64,000 bases of DNA from Corynebacterium poyangense (lineage in GTDB: Bacteria; Actinomycetota; Actinomycetes; Mycobacteriales; Mycobacteriaceae): positions 124,001-188,000 of the forward strand of contig NZ_CP046884.1 of assembly GCF_014522205.1 (NCBI RefSeq). Direction: 5' to 3'. Positions 33,562 through 42,704 of this stretch are shown piece after piece; position 1 is the stretch's first letter; the number at the start of each line of letters is the position of its first letter. The notes under the pieces were generated by a model. It saw only the letters and a list, made by a program, of their open reading frames with translations. It made no database searches and had not been told where the DNA came from. Made by a program: the position numbers and the translations under genes.

Positions 33562-34332
33562 CTAAGTAAGCCCAGCTAGGCTATCGACAAGTTGGGGCAG
33601 CGCAGTAGCAGCAGTGGACCGCCACGACAAAGTGGCTATGTCACTGAGTTCTGTTGGTTCGGGACTGATCTCAATAATGGGAGTACCTAGAGCTGCGGCT
33701 AGGCGAGGGAGTCCAGCAGCGGGATAGACCACCCCGGAGGTTCCCACGATGATGAGAACATCGCAGTTAGTCATTGCAGATTCGGCGCGTTGCCAATCAT
33801 GGTTGGGGAGGGGTTCGCCGAACCACACAACCCCCGGGCGGATGGGGTTGTGACATAGGGGGCAGGTGGGAGGGGTGAGTCTTTCTACCGGCTGGTCCGG
33901 ATAGTCGATGGGTGCTTTCCAGGGGCGGGAACAGATGGTGCAGCGGAATCGAAAAAGGCTGCCATGGAGATGGGTGACGTGGGAAGAGCCCCCGCGTTCG
34001 TGGAGGTCGTCGATGTTTTGGGTGGTGACTATGACCTCGTCAACCTGAGGAAGTTGTTGCCAGGCGGCGATAGCTCGGTGCCCGGCATTAGGCTCAGCTT
34101 CGCTCGCTAATCGGGCACGCCATAGATACCATGCCCACATCGGCTCGGGATCCTTCGCCCACGCATCGATGCTGGCCATGGCCTGGGGGTCGACGTTGCT
34201 CCATACTCCGGTTTGGGCGTCGCGGTAAGTGTCTAGGCCGGATTCTGCGCTCATGCCGGCGCCGGTGAACACATGAATGCGTCGAGCCTGTTGGGTGAGG
34301 GTAATGGCGCGTTCTAGTTGTGCATCCCACAT
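33562..34332 (-). CDS. cobB: Sirtuin NAD-dependent protein deacylase (CobB type)
   Basis: A 256-residue Sir2 protein. GAGMSAESG (24-32) and TQNIDDLHERGG bind NAD, His123 in HLHGS is catalytic, and the zinc cysteines are 131, 134, 157 and 160. Tyr69-Leu-Trp-Arg72 fits the Tyr-x-x-Arg pocket of sirtuins that remove succinyl or malonyl groups. ATG 34332 is favoured over GTG 34356 because a -10-like TACCCT lies six bases upstream, giving a leaderless transcript. It is divergent from the COG0523 GTPase gene, with a Zur-like box in the gap. The partial acuC at the window start encodes a different, zinc-dependent deacetylase. Confidence 0.85.
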   Translation of the reverse strand: MWDAQLERAITLTQQARRIHVFTGAGMSAESGLDTYRDAQTGVWSNVDPQAMASIDAWAKDPEPMWAWYLWRARLASEAEPNAGHRAIAAWQQLPQVDEVIVTTQNIDDLHERGGSSHVTHLHGSLFRFRCTICSRPWKAPIDYPDQPVERLTPPTCPLCHNPIRPGVVWFGEPLPNHDWQRAESAMTNCDVLIIVGTSGVVYPAAGLPRLAAALGTPIIEISPEPTELSDIATLSWRSTAATALPQLVDSLAGLT

Positions 34333-34365
34333 GGTTTTAGGGTATGCGGATATCACCAGAATAGC

Positions 34366-34383
34366 TGAAAACCATTACCATTA
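34366..34383 (+). promoter_or_regulatory. Zur-like box 1 over the GTPase promoter
   Basis: TGAAAACCATTACCATTA shares TGAAAA-N2-AT-N3-CATTA with 35543-35560 and resembles actinobacterial zinc-uptake regulator boxes. It covers the -10-like TACCAT (34376-34381), eight bases before ATG 34390, so repressor binding would block a leaderless promoter. Confidence 0.6.
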
Positions 34384-34389
34384 AGCACC

Positions 34390-35484
34390 ATGACTTTCAC
34401 CAATGTTCGGCCAACGCCGGTAACTGTTCTGTCGGGATTTCTAGGATGCGGGAAAACCACCCTACTCAACTACGTATTAGCCAACCGGGAGGGGCGTCGG
34501 ATAGCTGTCATTGTGAATGACTTTTCCGAGGTCAACATCGATGCTGCTTTGATTGCCGGGGAGGGGCATCTCACTCGCGGCGAAGATCGCTTTGTGGAAT
34601 TGACTAACGGCTGCATTTGTTGCACGCTCCGAGAAGATTTGGTGGAGTCAGTGAGTCAACTGGCTCGCTCTGGCCGCTTCGACCATATTCTCATTGAGTC
34701 CACGGGGATCTCCGAGCCCATGCCCGTGGCCGCCACCTTTGAGTGGGAATGGGAGGACGGCACCCATCTGCAGGATATTGCCCCCATCGACACGATGGTG
34801 ACGTTAGTGGATACCACGACGTTTTTGGATCAGATCCGGAAAAACCAAGCGCTAGCAGAGGCGGATCGTGCCGCAACGCCAGAGGATGATCGGACGGTGG
34901 CTGATTTGCTGGTGGACCAAGTGGAATTTGCGGACCTTATCTTCTTGACCAAAACTGATCTGGTAGAGAAGGAACGCGTCGAGCGGACTAAAGAACTGGT
35001 GCGAGCTATGAATCCGCGAGCAGGCATTGAGGAGCTGGTGCACGGTGAGGTGAGCGTCGGGAAAATTTTGGGGGCGCATCTCTATAACGTGGATACCGCG
35101 CGGACTTACCAGGGGTACACCGAGGAATTGGCGAATCCGCACACGCCGGAGACGGAAGAATATGGGATTTCCTCTTGTGTGTTCCGCGGTGATAGGCCTT
35201 TTGATCGGCAGCGTTTGATTGAGGCATTAAGGGCGACGACGGGTCTAGTCCGGTCCAAGGGGTATTGCTGGATTTCTGATCGTTTGGATCTGGTGCAGGT
35301 TTGGCACCAAGCAGGACCGAATTTACAGATTAGTCCGGCGGCTCAATGGGCGGGAACGGATTTGCAACCCGGCAATGAGTTAGTGCTTATTGGTATTGAT
35401 CTCGACGCTCAGGATTTGCTGGCCAGATTGGAAAAGGCGACGTTGAGTGATGAGGAAGCCGAATCCTTGTTGAAAACTTATTGA
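34390..35484 (+). CDS. COG0523 GTPase, putative zinc chaperone (CobW/ZigA/YciC type)
   Basis: A 364-residue G3E GTPase. Walker A is GCGKTT (19-24), the metal site CICC (75-78) lies in [11 protein letters not shown], and TKTD is the guanine-specificity motif. The C-terminal CobW_C domain begins near 260 ([13 protein letters not shown]). These proteins move zinc to client enzymes during zinc limitation. A Zur-like box sits at its promoter, and a His-rich protein with its own box is next. There is no ribosome site, so a leaderless start is likely. Confidence 0.83.
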   Translation: MTFTNVRPTPVTVLSGFLGCGKTTLLNYVLANREGRRIAVIVNDFSEVNIDAALIAGEGHLTRGEDRFVELTNGCICCTLREDLVESVSQLARSGRFDHILIESTGISEPMPVAATFEWEWEDGTHLQDIAPIDTMVTLVDTTTFLDQIRKNQALAEADRAATPEDDRTVADLLVDQVEFADLIFLTKTDLVEKERVERTKELVRAMNPRAGIEELVHGEVSVGKILGAHLYNVDTARTYQGYTEELANPHTPETEEYGISSCVFRGDRPFDRQRLIEALRATTGLVRSKGYCWISDRLDLVQVWHQAGPNLQISPAAQWAGTDLQPGNELVLIGIDLDAQDLLARLEKATLSDEEAESLLKTY

Positions 35485-35542
35485 CAATGAACGGTGAGTG
35501 TGTCAACCTGTACGTAGTGATTTTTCAATAAGAGATCCTTAA

Positions 35543-35560
35543 TGAAAAATATGCTCATTA
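35543..35560 (+). promoter_or_regulatory. Zur-like box 2, upstream of the His-rich gene
   Basis: TGAAAAATATGCTCATTA matches box 1 at TGAAAA, AT and CATTA in the same register. ATTTTTCA a little upstream (35519-35526) repeats the left half in inverted form. AGGAAGGA and ATG 35578 follow. Control by Zur is inferred. Confidence 0.55.
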
Positions 35561-35577
35561 GCAGGAAGGATGACATC

Positions 35578-35868
35578 ATGACATGCAAGACTCATGAAAA
35601 CCACACCCACCAACACGGGCCCGGCTGCGGCCATGTTGCTATTCCTCATGGAGATCACGTGGACTATGTTCACGACGGGCACCTCCACCGGGAACACAAC
35701 GGGCATTGGGATGAATGTGAACCCACCGAGCACATAGTCCATGAGAACCACGAGCACCAGCATGGGCCGGGTTGTGGTCACGTTGCTGTGCCTCATGGAG
35801 ACCACGTGGACTATATTCACGACGGGCACCGCCATGCCTATCATGATGGGCATTGGGACGAGCACTAA
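35578..35868 (+). CDS. Histidine-rich repeat protein, putative zinc binder
   Basis: A 96-residue protein made of two near-identical repeats. Each reads HENH-x-HQHGPGCGHVA, then PHGDHVDY and HDGH...GHWDE. It is extremely rich in His, with two GPGCGH motifs, and has no signal peptide or membrane segment. ATG 35578 has AGGAAGGA at seven bases; the longer frame from 35542 overlaps the Zur-like box and is rejected. The neighbouring zinc GTPase and matching operator suggest zinc buffering or delivery. Similar proteins are sometimes mislabelled as zinc permeases; no transporter feature is present. Confidence 0.78.
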   Translation: MTCKTHENHTHQHGPGCGHVAIPHGDHVDYVHDGHLHREHNGHWDECEPTEHIVHENHEHQHGPGCGHVAVPHGDHVDYIHDGHRHAYHDGHWDEH

Positions 35869-35944
35869 TTGATCTCTGCTGGGGGAAGTCAAAGAATCTG
35901 GCTTTAGGTGAGAGGCTAAAGACTGGCTCGCTACAATCCTTGGC

Positions 35945-36535
35945 ATGAACTCTGCCCCCACCAAGCCCATCCGTCGCGTCGCAGTCTACTGTGGTTCCGC
36001 TCATGGTCATGATCCCGCTTTCGTTGAGGCTGCCCGGGACACCGGCACCGAGTTGGCTCGGCGCGGAATAACCCTGGTTTATGGTGGGGGGAATATCGGG
36101 TTGATGGGGGCAGTTGCCGATGCGACCTTAGCCGCAGGCGGCGAGGTTATTGGAGTTATCCCCACCCAATTGGTGAACCGAGAAATGGCGCATCGGGGAA
36201 TCCAGGTATTAGAAACTGTGGATACGATGGCCCAGCGCAAAGCCCGAATGGAAGAACTGGCCGATGCTTTTGTGGTGCTCCCCGGAGGACTAGGGACCCT
36301 CGAGGAACTGGGTCAAGTACTCACCGGGCAACTCCTAGGCTTTGGCTATGGTCCGGTCGGGTTAATTAACACTCATGATTATTGGCAGCCGCTGGTATCG
36401 CAGCTAGAAACAATGGTGCATTCCGGCTTTCTCCCCAGCCGCTACCTCACCAGTCTGGTAGTTAACCCGCGTCCGGTGGACGTGCTCGACGCCTTCTCGT
36501 CCTGGAACAACCCCGGAGCAAAATGGGACCAATAG
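35945..36535 (+). CDS. LOG-family Rossmann-fold protein (TIGR00730 type)
   Basis: A 196-residue protein with VYGGGNIGLMG (46-56) and the catalytic PGGLGTLEE (113-121) of the LOG/lysine-decarboxylase-like family. These release ribose 5-phosphate from cytokinin or purine nucleotide monophosphates. ATG 35945 lacks a ribosome site but has TACAAT seven bases upstream, a leaderless arrangement. The true nucleotide substrate in this organism is unknown; older lysine decarboxylase labels are wrong for this family. Confidence 0.87.
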   Translation: MNSAPTKPIRRVAVYCGSAHGHDPAFVEAARDTGTELARRGITLVYGGGNIGLMGAVADATLAAGGEVIGVIPTQLVNREMAHRGIQVLETVDTMAQRKARMEELADAFVVLPGGLGTLEELGQVLTGQLLGFGYGPVGLINTHDYWQPLVSQLETMVHSGFLPSRYLTSLVVNPRPVDVLDAFSSWNNPGAKWDQ

Positions 36536-36609
36536 CTCTATGAACTGGCGGGATACTGCCCACAAACGCGGTTGGAATTGCTTCTCTCTACCCCGTACAC
36601 TGACTAGCC

Positions 36610-38274
36610 ATGAGTTCCATCGAAGCTGATAAGCGTTCCCCTTCTCTCCTGGATGCCAGTTGCGAAGGGTTTGTGCATGACTTAGCTGCGTTGTCCCCCA
36701 TCTCTGCAACCGAATGGGGAATCCCCGGGTACGAAGACAAACTAGAGGATTTTTCCCCTCACTATTGGGATGCCGTAGCCGACCGTATCCGCGAGATGAT
36801 CGCAGACATTGACGCCTTCGATGATTGCACCGATGATAGTGACGATGATGATAACTTCGATGAGGTAGATCATGTCACCGCCGAAACCCTAAGAGATCGG
36901 CTCTGCTTGGAATTAGATCTGCATCACCGGATGGAATACCACCGTCAGCTCAACAATATTGCGTCCCCGGTGCAAGCCCTTTCTCAGGTGTTTTTATTAA
37001 TGCCCCAGGAAACAGCCGAGGACAAGGAGATTATCAGGGCGAGACTGACTCAAATTGACGCAGCGCTCAAGGGATACCAAGAATCCCTGTCTGAGGCGGC
37101 AGCTCAAGGTAAGGTAGCCGCCCATCGCCAAGTCGATGAAGTGGTCAATCAATGTGAAAACCTGGCAGACTCCGGATCCTTACTTGAACATCTAGGACTT
37201 GAGGCGGACTGCGCCGAAGTAGAACATGCTCGAGCTGCCTTCGGGGAAATGGCTGATTGGCTCAGCGAACATCTCGCCCCGCACGCCCCCCATGGAGACG
37301 CGGTGGGGCGTGATCGCTATGAACTTTTTTCCCACCTCTTCGTGGGAGATCGAGTAGATCTCGATGAAGCCTATGAATGGGGATTGCATCGGCTTCACGA
37401 AATCAACGCCGAACAGCGCAACATTATCAACGAGCTCTATGGGGACGAGTGCACCCTGCGTCAGGCGTTCCGGAAACTCAACGCGGAACAAAAGTACCAG
37501 CTTCACGGCACCGACGCCCTCGTCGAGTGGATGCAAACCCAAGCGGACCGGGCTATTGCTGAATTGCACGGAAAGCACTTCCATATTCCCGAGCAGATTC
37601 GCACCATCGAATGCCGCATTGACCCAGCAGGTAATGGTGGTATTTTCTACACCCCACCCAGTGATGACTTCAGCCGATCTGGACGGATGTGGTGGTCTGT
37701 TCCTGCTGGCCAAGATGTGTTCCACACCTGGCAGGAACTCACCACTGTGTTCCATGAGGGGGTACCCGGTCACCACCTACAAATCGGGCAAACCCTGGTT
37801 GAAGGTTCCAAGCTTAATTTGTGGCGTCGGGTAGCCTGCTGGAATTCCGGACACGGAGAAGGTTGGGCGCTATATGCCGAAAAACTCATGGCTGACTTGG
37901 GCTATCACGAAGATCCAGCCACTCGTCTGGGCTATCTCGACGCCCAACGGCTCCGGGCTGCCAGGGTAGCGGTGGACATTGGAATCCACCTGGGGAAGAA
38001 AACCCCTGAGGGAACTGCTGTGTGGGATGCCTCCTATGCACGTAGTTTCCTACGGGACAACACCGCGATGGACGACGCTAATTTAAGTTTTGAACTGAAC
38101 CGCTACTTAGGCTGGCCAGGACAAGCACCCTCATACGCCATCGGTCAAAGAATGTGGGAGCGGCTGCGGGATGATTGTCTATCTCAGGGAATGAGCCTGC
38201 GTGAGTTCCATGATGAGGCCCTTTCTTATGGGTCAATCCCCATGTCTATCCTGCGGTCCCAGATGCTGCGCTGA
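36610..38274 (+). CDS. DUF885 family protein, probable metallopeptidase
   Basis: A 554-residue protein. FHEGVPGHHLQ (about 381-391) gives a zinc-binding His-Glu-x3-His-His-type motif, and HGEGWALYAEKLMAD about 30 residues later supplies a further Glu, the typical DUF885 pair. An acidic loop (about 60-82, mostly Asp) is unusual. There is no signal peptide, so it is cytoplasmic. ATG 36610 has TACACT eight bases before it and no ribosome site. Peptidase activity is inferred from family structure; the substrate is unknown. Confidence 0.8.
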   Translation: MSSIEADKRSPSLLDASCEGFVHDLAALSPISATEWGIPGYEDKLEDFSPHYWDAVADRIREMIADIDAFDDCTDDSDDDDNFDEVDHVTAETLRDRLCLELDLHHRMEYHRQLNNIASPVQALSQVFLLMPQETAEDKEIIRARLTQIDAALKGYQESLSEAAAQGKVAAHRQVDEVVNQCENLADSGSLLEHLGLEADCAEVEHARAAFGEMADWLSEHLAPHAPHGDAVGRDRYELFSHLFVGDRVDLDEAYEWGLHRLHEINAEQRNIINELYGDECTLRQAFRKLNAEQKYQLHGTDALVEWMQTQADRAIAELHGKHFHIPEQIRTIECRIDPAGNGGIFYTPPSDDFSRSGRMWWSVPAGQDVFHTWQELTTVFHEGVPGHHLQIGQTLVEGSKLNLWRRVACWNSGHGEGWALYAEKLMADLGYHEDPATRLGYLDAQRLRAARVAVDIGIHLGKKTPEGTAVWDASYARSFLRDNTAMDDANLSFELNRYLGWPGQAPSYAIGQRMWERLRDDCLSQGMSLREFHDEALSYGSIPMSILRSQMLR

Positions 38275-38292
38275 TGAACTCACCTGGAGCGG

Positions 38293-38922
38293 TTAATGGG
38301 CTACGACTGTGTAGTAGTCCGGGCCCACAGTATAGATATGTGTATTGTCCCTGGTCATAGTGATCTGGTTAGCGTCGGGCCAATTCACTAAGACATCACC
38401 AATTTGAATGGGGCCGGAGGCAGATACCGGGGCATAGTCATGTGGCGGAGGGGTGTCTGTCCCGCTGACTGCAATATCGGCCGGCTCCGTGAGAAATTGG
38501 ATGTGGTTTACTTGCCGATGTTCTCCTTGCTGTTCTTTCCAGGTGGTGGTGAAATGAGCCCAGCAATCGGCAAGGGTGGCTCCGCCGGTACCTATTTCGC
38601 AATCGAGATTGCCGTCATAGATGGGGAAACTATAAAAACCTGGTTCTAGCTTCTGCTTTATTTGCGATTGATCTAGTGTTGGGGCAGCAACCTGGGGGTT
38701 CGCTGAAAGGTGAGGTTCAGGCTCATTATTGATAGTTGGTTGGGGAGTGGAATTATTTAATGATGGCTGAGGAAGCTGAGATTGTTCCTGCGTTTCTTGG
38801 GTCATCGCGGCGTTGCTGCTGCGGTATTCAGCGGTCTGGCAGCTACTCAGTAGCACAGCAATAACACCACAGCTTAAGACCACAGCGCCTCTTCTTAAGC
38901 CTGGTTGCGGCATCTTGACCAT
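38293..38922 (-). CDS. Putative lipoprotein of unknown function
   Basis: A 209-residue protein. Basic MPQPGLRRG, a hydrophobic run VVLSCGVIAVLL and a lipobox LSSC put a lipidated Cys near residue 28. A Gln/Pro/Asn-rich linker follows (about 40-85). The C-terminal domain (about 85-209) has two cysteines (DCEIGT, LADCWAHF) and FYSFPIYDGNL. No known family is recognised. It is convergent with the DUF885 gene and divergent from the TauE gene. An envelope role is likely. Confidence 0.72.
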   Translation of the reverse strand: MVKMPQPGLRRGAVVLSCGVIAVLLSSCQTAEYRSSNAAMTQETQEQSQLPQPSLNNSTPQPTINNEPEPHLSANPQVAAPTLDQSQIKQKLEPGFYSFPIYDGNLDCEIGTGGATLADCWAHFTTTWKEQQGEHRQVNHIQFLTEPADIAVSGTDTPPPHDYAPVSASGPIQIGDVLVNWPDANQITMTRDNTHIYTVGPDYYTVVAH

Positions 38923-39002
38923 GACAAACGCTCCTTGACCGATATTCTTTTGCTTTTGTACCCTTTTCAGTATTCCTGAATTTCCATGCGGAGGGCTTGT
39001 GT

Positions 39003-39803
39003 ATGTGGTTGTTGAGTGGAATTGACTTATCTTCCTTAGGAATTCTGCTGGGTGGAGCGGCTCTAGCCGGATGGGCGGATGCTGTCATTGGGGGAGGTGG
39101 TCTTATTCTTATTCCCCTCCTCATGTCCACTCTGCCGCACATGGCCCCAGTGGTCATATTGGCAAGTAATAAGGTCGCCGCTGTATCGGGGACTACCTCC
39201 GCTGCCGTTGTGATGGTTCGACGCACCCGGCCGCCAGCCCTCCTCTTAGTCCGCTACGCTTCTGTCGCTGTGGTGTGTTCTGCCTTGGGTGCCTTTGCAG
39301 CCACACTGGTTAATAAGAACATCATGCGGCCGATTATTATCGTGCTCCTTGTGGCAGTGGGGATCTTTGTGATGCTTCGACCCCAATTTGGTTTGCAACG
39401 AGCTGACAATATCCCAGGTCAACGCAGTGTTCGTGGGATTCTGGCAGTGCTCGCGGTGGGGATCATTGCTGGGTATGACGGAATCTTCGGCCCCGGCACC
39501 GGCATGTTCCTCATCATGGCATTTACTGCTTTACTCTCCCAAGATTTTCTCCAATCAGCAGCGATGGCCAAAGTAGTTAACACAGCAACAAATTTCGGAG
39601 CCTTAGTGGTTTTTGGGATCGGGGGGCACATCTGGTGGGCTCTAGGGTTTTCCCTCGCCGTAGCTAATATCCTCGGGGCACAACTTGGCGCCCGCACGGT
39701 ACTAGGAGGAGGGGCGAAGCTAGTCCGCATTGCTCTCTTATGCATGGTCTTAGTGTTGGCGGCCTATCTGAGCTACGAACAATTGGCAGGCAATTTTCAG
39801 TGA
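39003..39803 (+). CDS. TauE/SafE-family membrane exporter
   Basis: A 266-residue membrane protein with about eight hydrophobic segments. GWADAVIGGGGLILIPLLM and GYDGIFGPGTGMFLIMAF are the duplicated family motifs (Gly-Gly-Gly and Gly-Pro-Gly-Thr). ATG 39003 is chosen over TTG 38997 because GGAGGG is seven bases upstream. The family exports sulfite, sulfoacetate and similar anions. The substrate here cannot be assigned. Confidence 0.84.
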   Translation: MWLLSGIDLSSLGILLGGAALAGWADAVIGGGGLILIPLLMSTLPHMAPVVILASNKVAAVSGTTSAAVVMVRRTRPPALLLVRYASVAVVCSALGAFAATLVNKNIMRPIIIVLLVAVGIFVMLRPQFGLQRADNIPGQRSVRGILAVLAVGIIAGYDGIFGPGTGMFLIMAFTALLSQDFLQSAAMAKVVNTATNFGALVVFGIGGHIWWALGFSLAVANILGAQLGARTVLGGGAKLVRIALLCMVLVLAAYLSYEQLAGNFQ

Positions 39804-39845
39804 GCACCTCGTTCCTGGACAGGTGCGGTTCCTAGGGTGGGAACC

Positions 39846-40163
39846 GTGAAAACGCAAACGATGATTGATAGCGGTGTGATCTCGGTACATGTTGATACGC
39901 CCATCCCGCAGCCTGGAGAACTTATCCACGGAGTGTGTTTAGCGGCTCGCCTTCTAGGCCTTTCCCGCGTCCATTTGTACGTCCCGACTGATGTCCTTCC
40001 GGACCTTGCCAGGGAAGCCTACCAACAGTCGGAGCTGCCACCCGTTTTCCAAATTCATGAGATGGGGCCGGGCCACGTCCCTGACTATCCTGGGTCAACG
40101 GAATTAGGTTTAGGGGCTTTAGTGAAACTCTCCCGTGCTGCTTCCCGGGTCAAGGTTGGCTAG
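39846..40163 (+). CDS. Conserved-type hypothetical protein
   Basis: A 105-residue soluble protein with VHVDTPIPQPGELIHGVCLA at the N-terminus and YVPTDVLPDLAREAYQQ in the middle. No motif is recognised. GTG 39846 is proposed because TAGGGT lies seven bases before it, giving a leaderless start; another GTG at 39837 is in frame. It is convergent with hrpB, three bases apart. Confidence 0.6.
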   Translation: MKTQTMIDSGVISVHVDTPIPQPGELIHGVCLAARLLGLSRVHLYVPTDVLPDLAREAYQQSELPPVFQIHEMGPGHVPDYPGSTELGLGALVKLSRAASRVKVG

Positions 40164-40166
40164 CGC

Positions 40167-42698
40167 CTAGCTGTTGTGGCGTCGAACCTGTGCCTTTGTT
40201 GCTGCGGTGGCAGTGGCTTGGCGGGGATCTTCAGGCCAAGGATGTTTGGGGTAGCGGCCCCGCATCTCGGCACGAACTTGATGATATGGTCCAGACCAAA
40301 AACTAGCTAGGTCCTCAGTGACTGCTACCGGCCGCCCAGCAGGTGAGAGTAAATGAAATTGAATGCGGATCCCGCCGGCAAGGTGAGGACTTTCCTGCAA
40401 CCCAAAACACTCTTGCAGCTTAGCGCGAATAATTGGGCGTCCTTGAGAATAATCTATCCGGTGATGATGTCCGCTAGGGAGTTTAAGCTCCGCGGGAGCC
40501 AAGCGCTCAAACTCCTGGATGTGCTGCCAGGGAAGTAGTCGTTGGAGAACCGGAACCATATCAATGGAGTCAACGGCAGCGCCGTGGGCCAACGCCGAGA
40601 GCTCCGCAGCGGCATAGGTCTCTGGCGGATAGTGGGGGAGATGGGGCCAGGGATCACCGCATTGGCGGTGGAGAAACTCCATGCGTTCTTTTAAGCGTTG
40701 GGCTTGGGGCGAAAAATGAAAAAGATCCCAGCCGTGGTGTTGGATTAGTTGGGAGACGGCGCTCGACGCGGCGTCGGGGTGGGTAGCTGCAACCTGAGCT
40801 GCAGAAAGGGGGGTGGAACTGAGCTCGATGGCGCCAAGTGAGCGGGAGCAACGAAACCGGAGTTTCCCGTCGTGAAACTCAGCTGTCAAAGACTCCTCGG
40901 GTGCGACGGCCGCCTCAGCGCACTCTTGGGTTATCCTGGCGGCGCTACGAATAACAGTCCCGTGAGGAGACTTGCTGAGTTCCGCAATTGCTATCCACGG
41001 CTGATTTATTAAGCTGCGGTAGTCCTGAGGGAGACGGGCTCGGGTTCCCGAGGCAAGTAGATATTCCGAAGATCCCGCAGTGACTTGCTGAGCCACTTGG
41101 AGCGGGAAGGCTGTGGCAATGATCTCTCCCGGAGTGGGGGTTGAAGAAATATTCTGGTCTGGCTCAGTGCTCCGGCACCGTTCCATAATTTTTTCTAAGC
41201 GCTGCTGTTCCGCCTGTATGCGCCCCGGAATACGGCCGTTGTCAAGAAATTGAGCCACGTCACCACTGACTCTGTCACTCAGCGCTGCAATAGTTGCGGC
41301 CACGATATGTGCCACCTTGGGTGTAGTAGTGCACGCATATTTCCATAAAGCCGCCGCCAGATAGGGTTCCAAAGGAAGCTCCGCTAACTGCTTCCCCAGC
41401 GAGGTAGCTCGACCTTGTTCATCCACTGCTCCGATTGCTTGAAGGTTCTGCTCCGCAGCCTGGATAGCTTGGCGCGGAGGTGAATCAAGAAGAACTAACC
41501 CCTCTCCCCGTGGCGTCCCCCAACACGCCAAATAGAGGGCGGTGGAACTAAGATCTGTAGTCCGAATTTCCGGGGTGCTATGAGCCGGGGCGTGGTGAAA
41601 TTCTGATTCTGAACAACAACGGATACACCTCCCGGGTCCTTGTCTGCCAGCTCGTCCTGCTCGTTGTTCCATGGTGTCACGAGACGCAGAAAGAGTAACC
41701 AAGCCAGACATATTGCGCTGAGAGTCACGCCGCGCCTGTCGCGATAACGTTGAGTCCACCACTCCATAAACCCCAGGGACCGTCAAGGAAGATTCCGCTA
41801 TTGCTGAAGCCACGATGACTCTCGGTTGAGAGCAGGGGGTAAGAACCTGATCTTGCTGTTGATTATTGAGGCGACCATGAAGCGGAAAAGAAGGGATGTC
41901 GTGAGCTTGAAGATGCGCGACAACGTGGTCAATTTCTCGAACTCCAGGGGCAAAAACAATGATGGATTGTTGGTGAGGAGCAAGGTCGACGTAAAGACCG
42001 CGCGCTTGTTCAGCGACATGCTCCCAAAAATCCGGTGATCCGTGAACTCGGTGCCGGTGTGGGGACCACTGAATGTCGACCGGGTGAAGTGGAGAGGGGA
42101 TGTTAATGACCTGGCAATGAGGTCCACAGAGGTCGCGATAGCGTCGCACATCTAATGTTGCCGACATGATGCACACATGAAGATCCTCGCGAAGCTCTTG
42201 AAGCTCAAGAAGCATCCCTAGGCACAGGTCGGTGTCTACATTTCGCTCGTGGACTTCATCGAGCACCACGGCAGAGACACCGGGAAGCTCCGGGTTTTTC
42301 AGGAGCATTCTTAAAAGCACGCCGGGTGTCATGAACTGGATCCGGGTACCTGGGCGGTGCTCGCCGCGAACACTGATCCCCACTGGGGAAGAAGGAGAGT
42401 TGCCTGGGGCATCGAGGTGCAGAAGCCGACGCGCAGCAGCTCGAGCAGCGACCCGACGAGGAATAGTAACGAGCACGCGTCCGGGGGAATCATGAGTTCC
42501 AGAAGGCTGAGCCCTCATGATCTGATTAGCAAAAACTGGAGGTACGGCGGTGGTTTTCCCCGTTCCAGGAGGTGCAGTAATAATAGACACCTTGCTGGTG
42601 GTCAGGGCGCGGGAAATCTCGGTGAGTGATTGCGTGACCGGGAGGCCAGCGCCAATCCGGGCGCAATCAAATTCATGTGCAGCAGGAATCTGGGGCAT
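40167..42698 (-). CDS. hrpB: ATP-dependent helicase HrpB
   Basis: An 843-residue DEAH/RHA helicase. Walker A is APPGTGKTTAVP (about 39-50), the DEVHER box (about 145) and SATLD follow, and helicase motif VI is MEQRAGRAGRQGPG. The C-terminal half carries the HrpB-specific region ending ATATAATKAQVRRHNS, with GRYPKHPWPEDP just before. The role of HrpB is poorly defined; RNA remodelling is likely. It begins six bases after the acetyltransferase stop. There is no ribosome site, but TTATAA upstream could be a -10. Confidence 0.88.
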   Translation of the reverse strand: MPQIPAAHEFDCARIGAGLPVTQSLTEISRALTTSKVSIITAPPGTGKTTAVPPVFANQIMRAQPSGTHDSPGRVLVTIPRRVAARAAARRLLHLDAPGNSPSSPVGISVRGEHRPGTRIQFMTPGVLLRMLLKNPELPGVSAVVLDEVHERNVDTDLCLGMLLELQELREDLHVCIMSATLDVRRYRDLCGPHCQVINIPSPLHPVDIQWSPHRHRVHGSPDFWEHVAEQARGLYVDLAPHQQSIIVFAPGVREIDHVVAHLQAHDIPSFPLHGRLNNQQQDQVLTPCSQPRVIVASAIAESSLTVPGVYGVVDSTLSRQARRDSQRNMSGLVTLSASRDTMEQRAGRAGRQGPGRCIRCCSESEFHHAPAHSTPEIRTTDLSSTALYLACWGTPRGEGLVLLDSPPRQAIQAAEQNLQAIGAVDEQGRATSLGKQLAELPLEPYLAAALWKYACTTTPKVAHIVAATIAALSDRVSGDVAQFLDNGRIPGRIQAEQQRLEKIMERCRSTEPDQNISSTPTPGEIIATAFPLQVAQQVTAGSSEYLLASGTRARLPQDYRSLINQPWIAIAELSKSPHGTVIRSAARITQECAEAAVAPEESLTAEFHDGKLRFRCSRSLGAIELSSTPLSAAQVAATHPDAASSAVSQLIQHHGWDLFHFSPQAQRLKERMEFLHRQCGDPWPHLPHYPPETYAAAELSALAHGAAVDSIDMVPVLQRLLPWQHIQEFERLAPAELKLPSGHHHRIDYSQGRPIIRAKLQECFGLQESPHLAGGIRIQFHLLSPAGRPVAVTEDLASFWSGPYHQVRAEMRGRYPKHPWPEDPRQATATAATKAQVRRHNS

Positions 42699-42704
42699 GG
42701 GGTG

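Noticed and set aside
35542..35577. Upstream ATG for the His-rich protein
   Set aside because: It lies inside the Zur-like box and lacks a ribosome site; ATG 35578 has AGGAAGGA.
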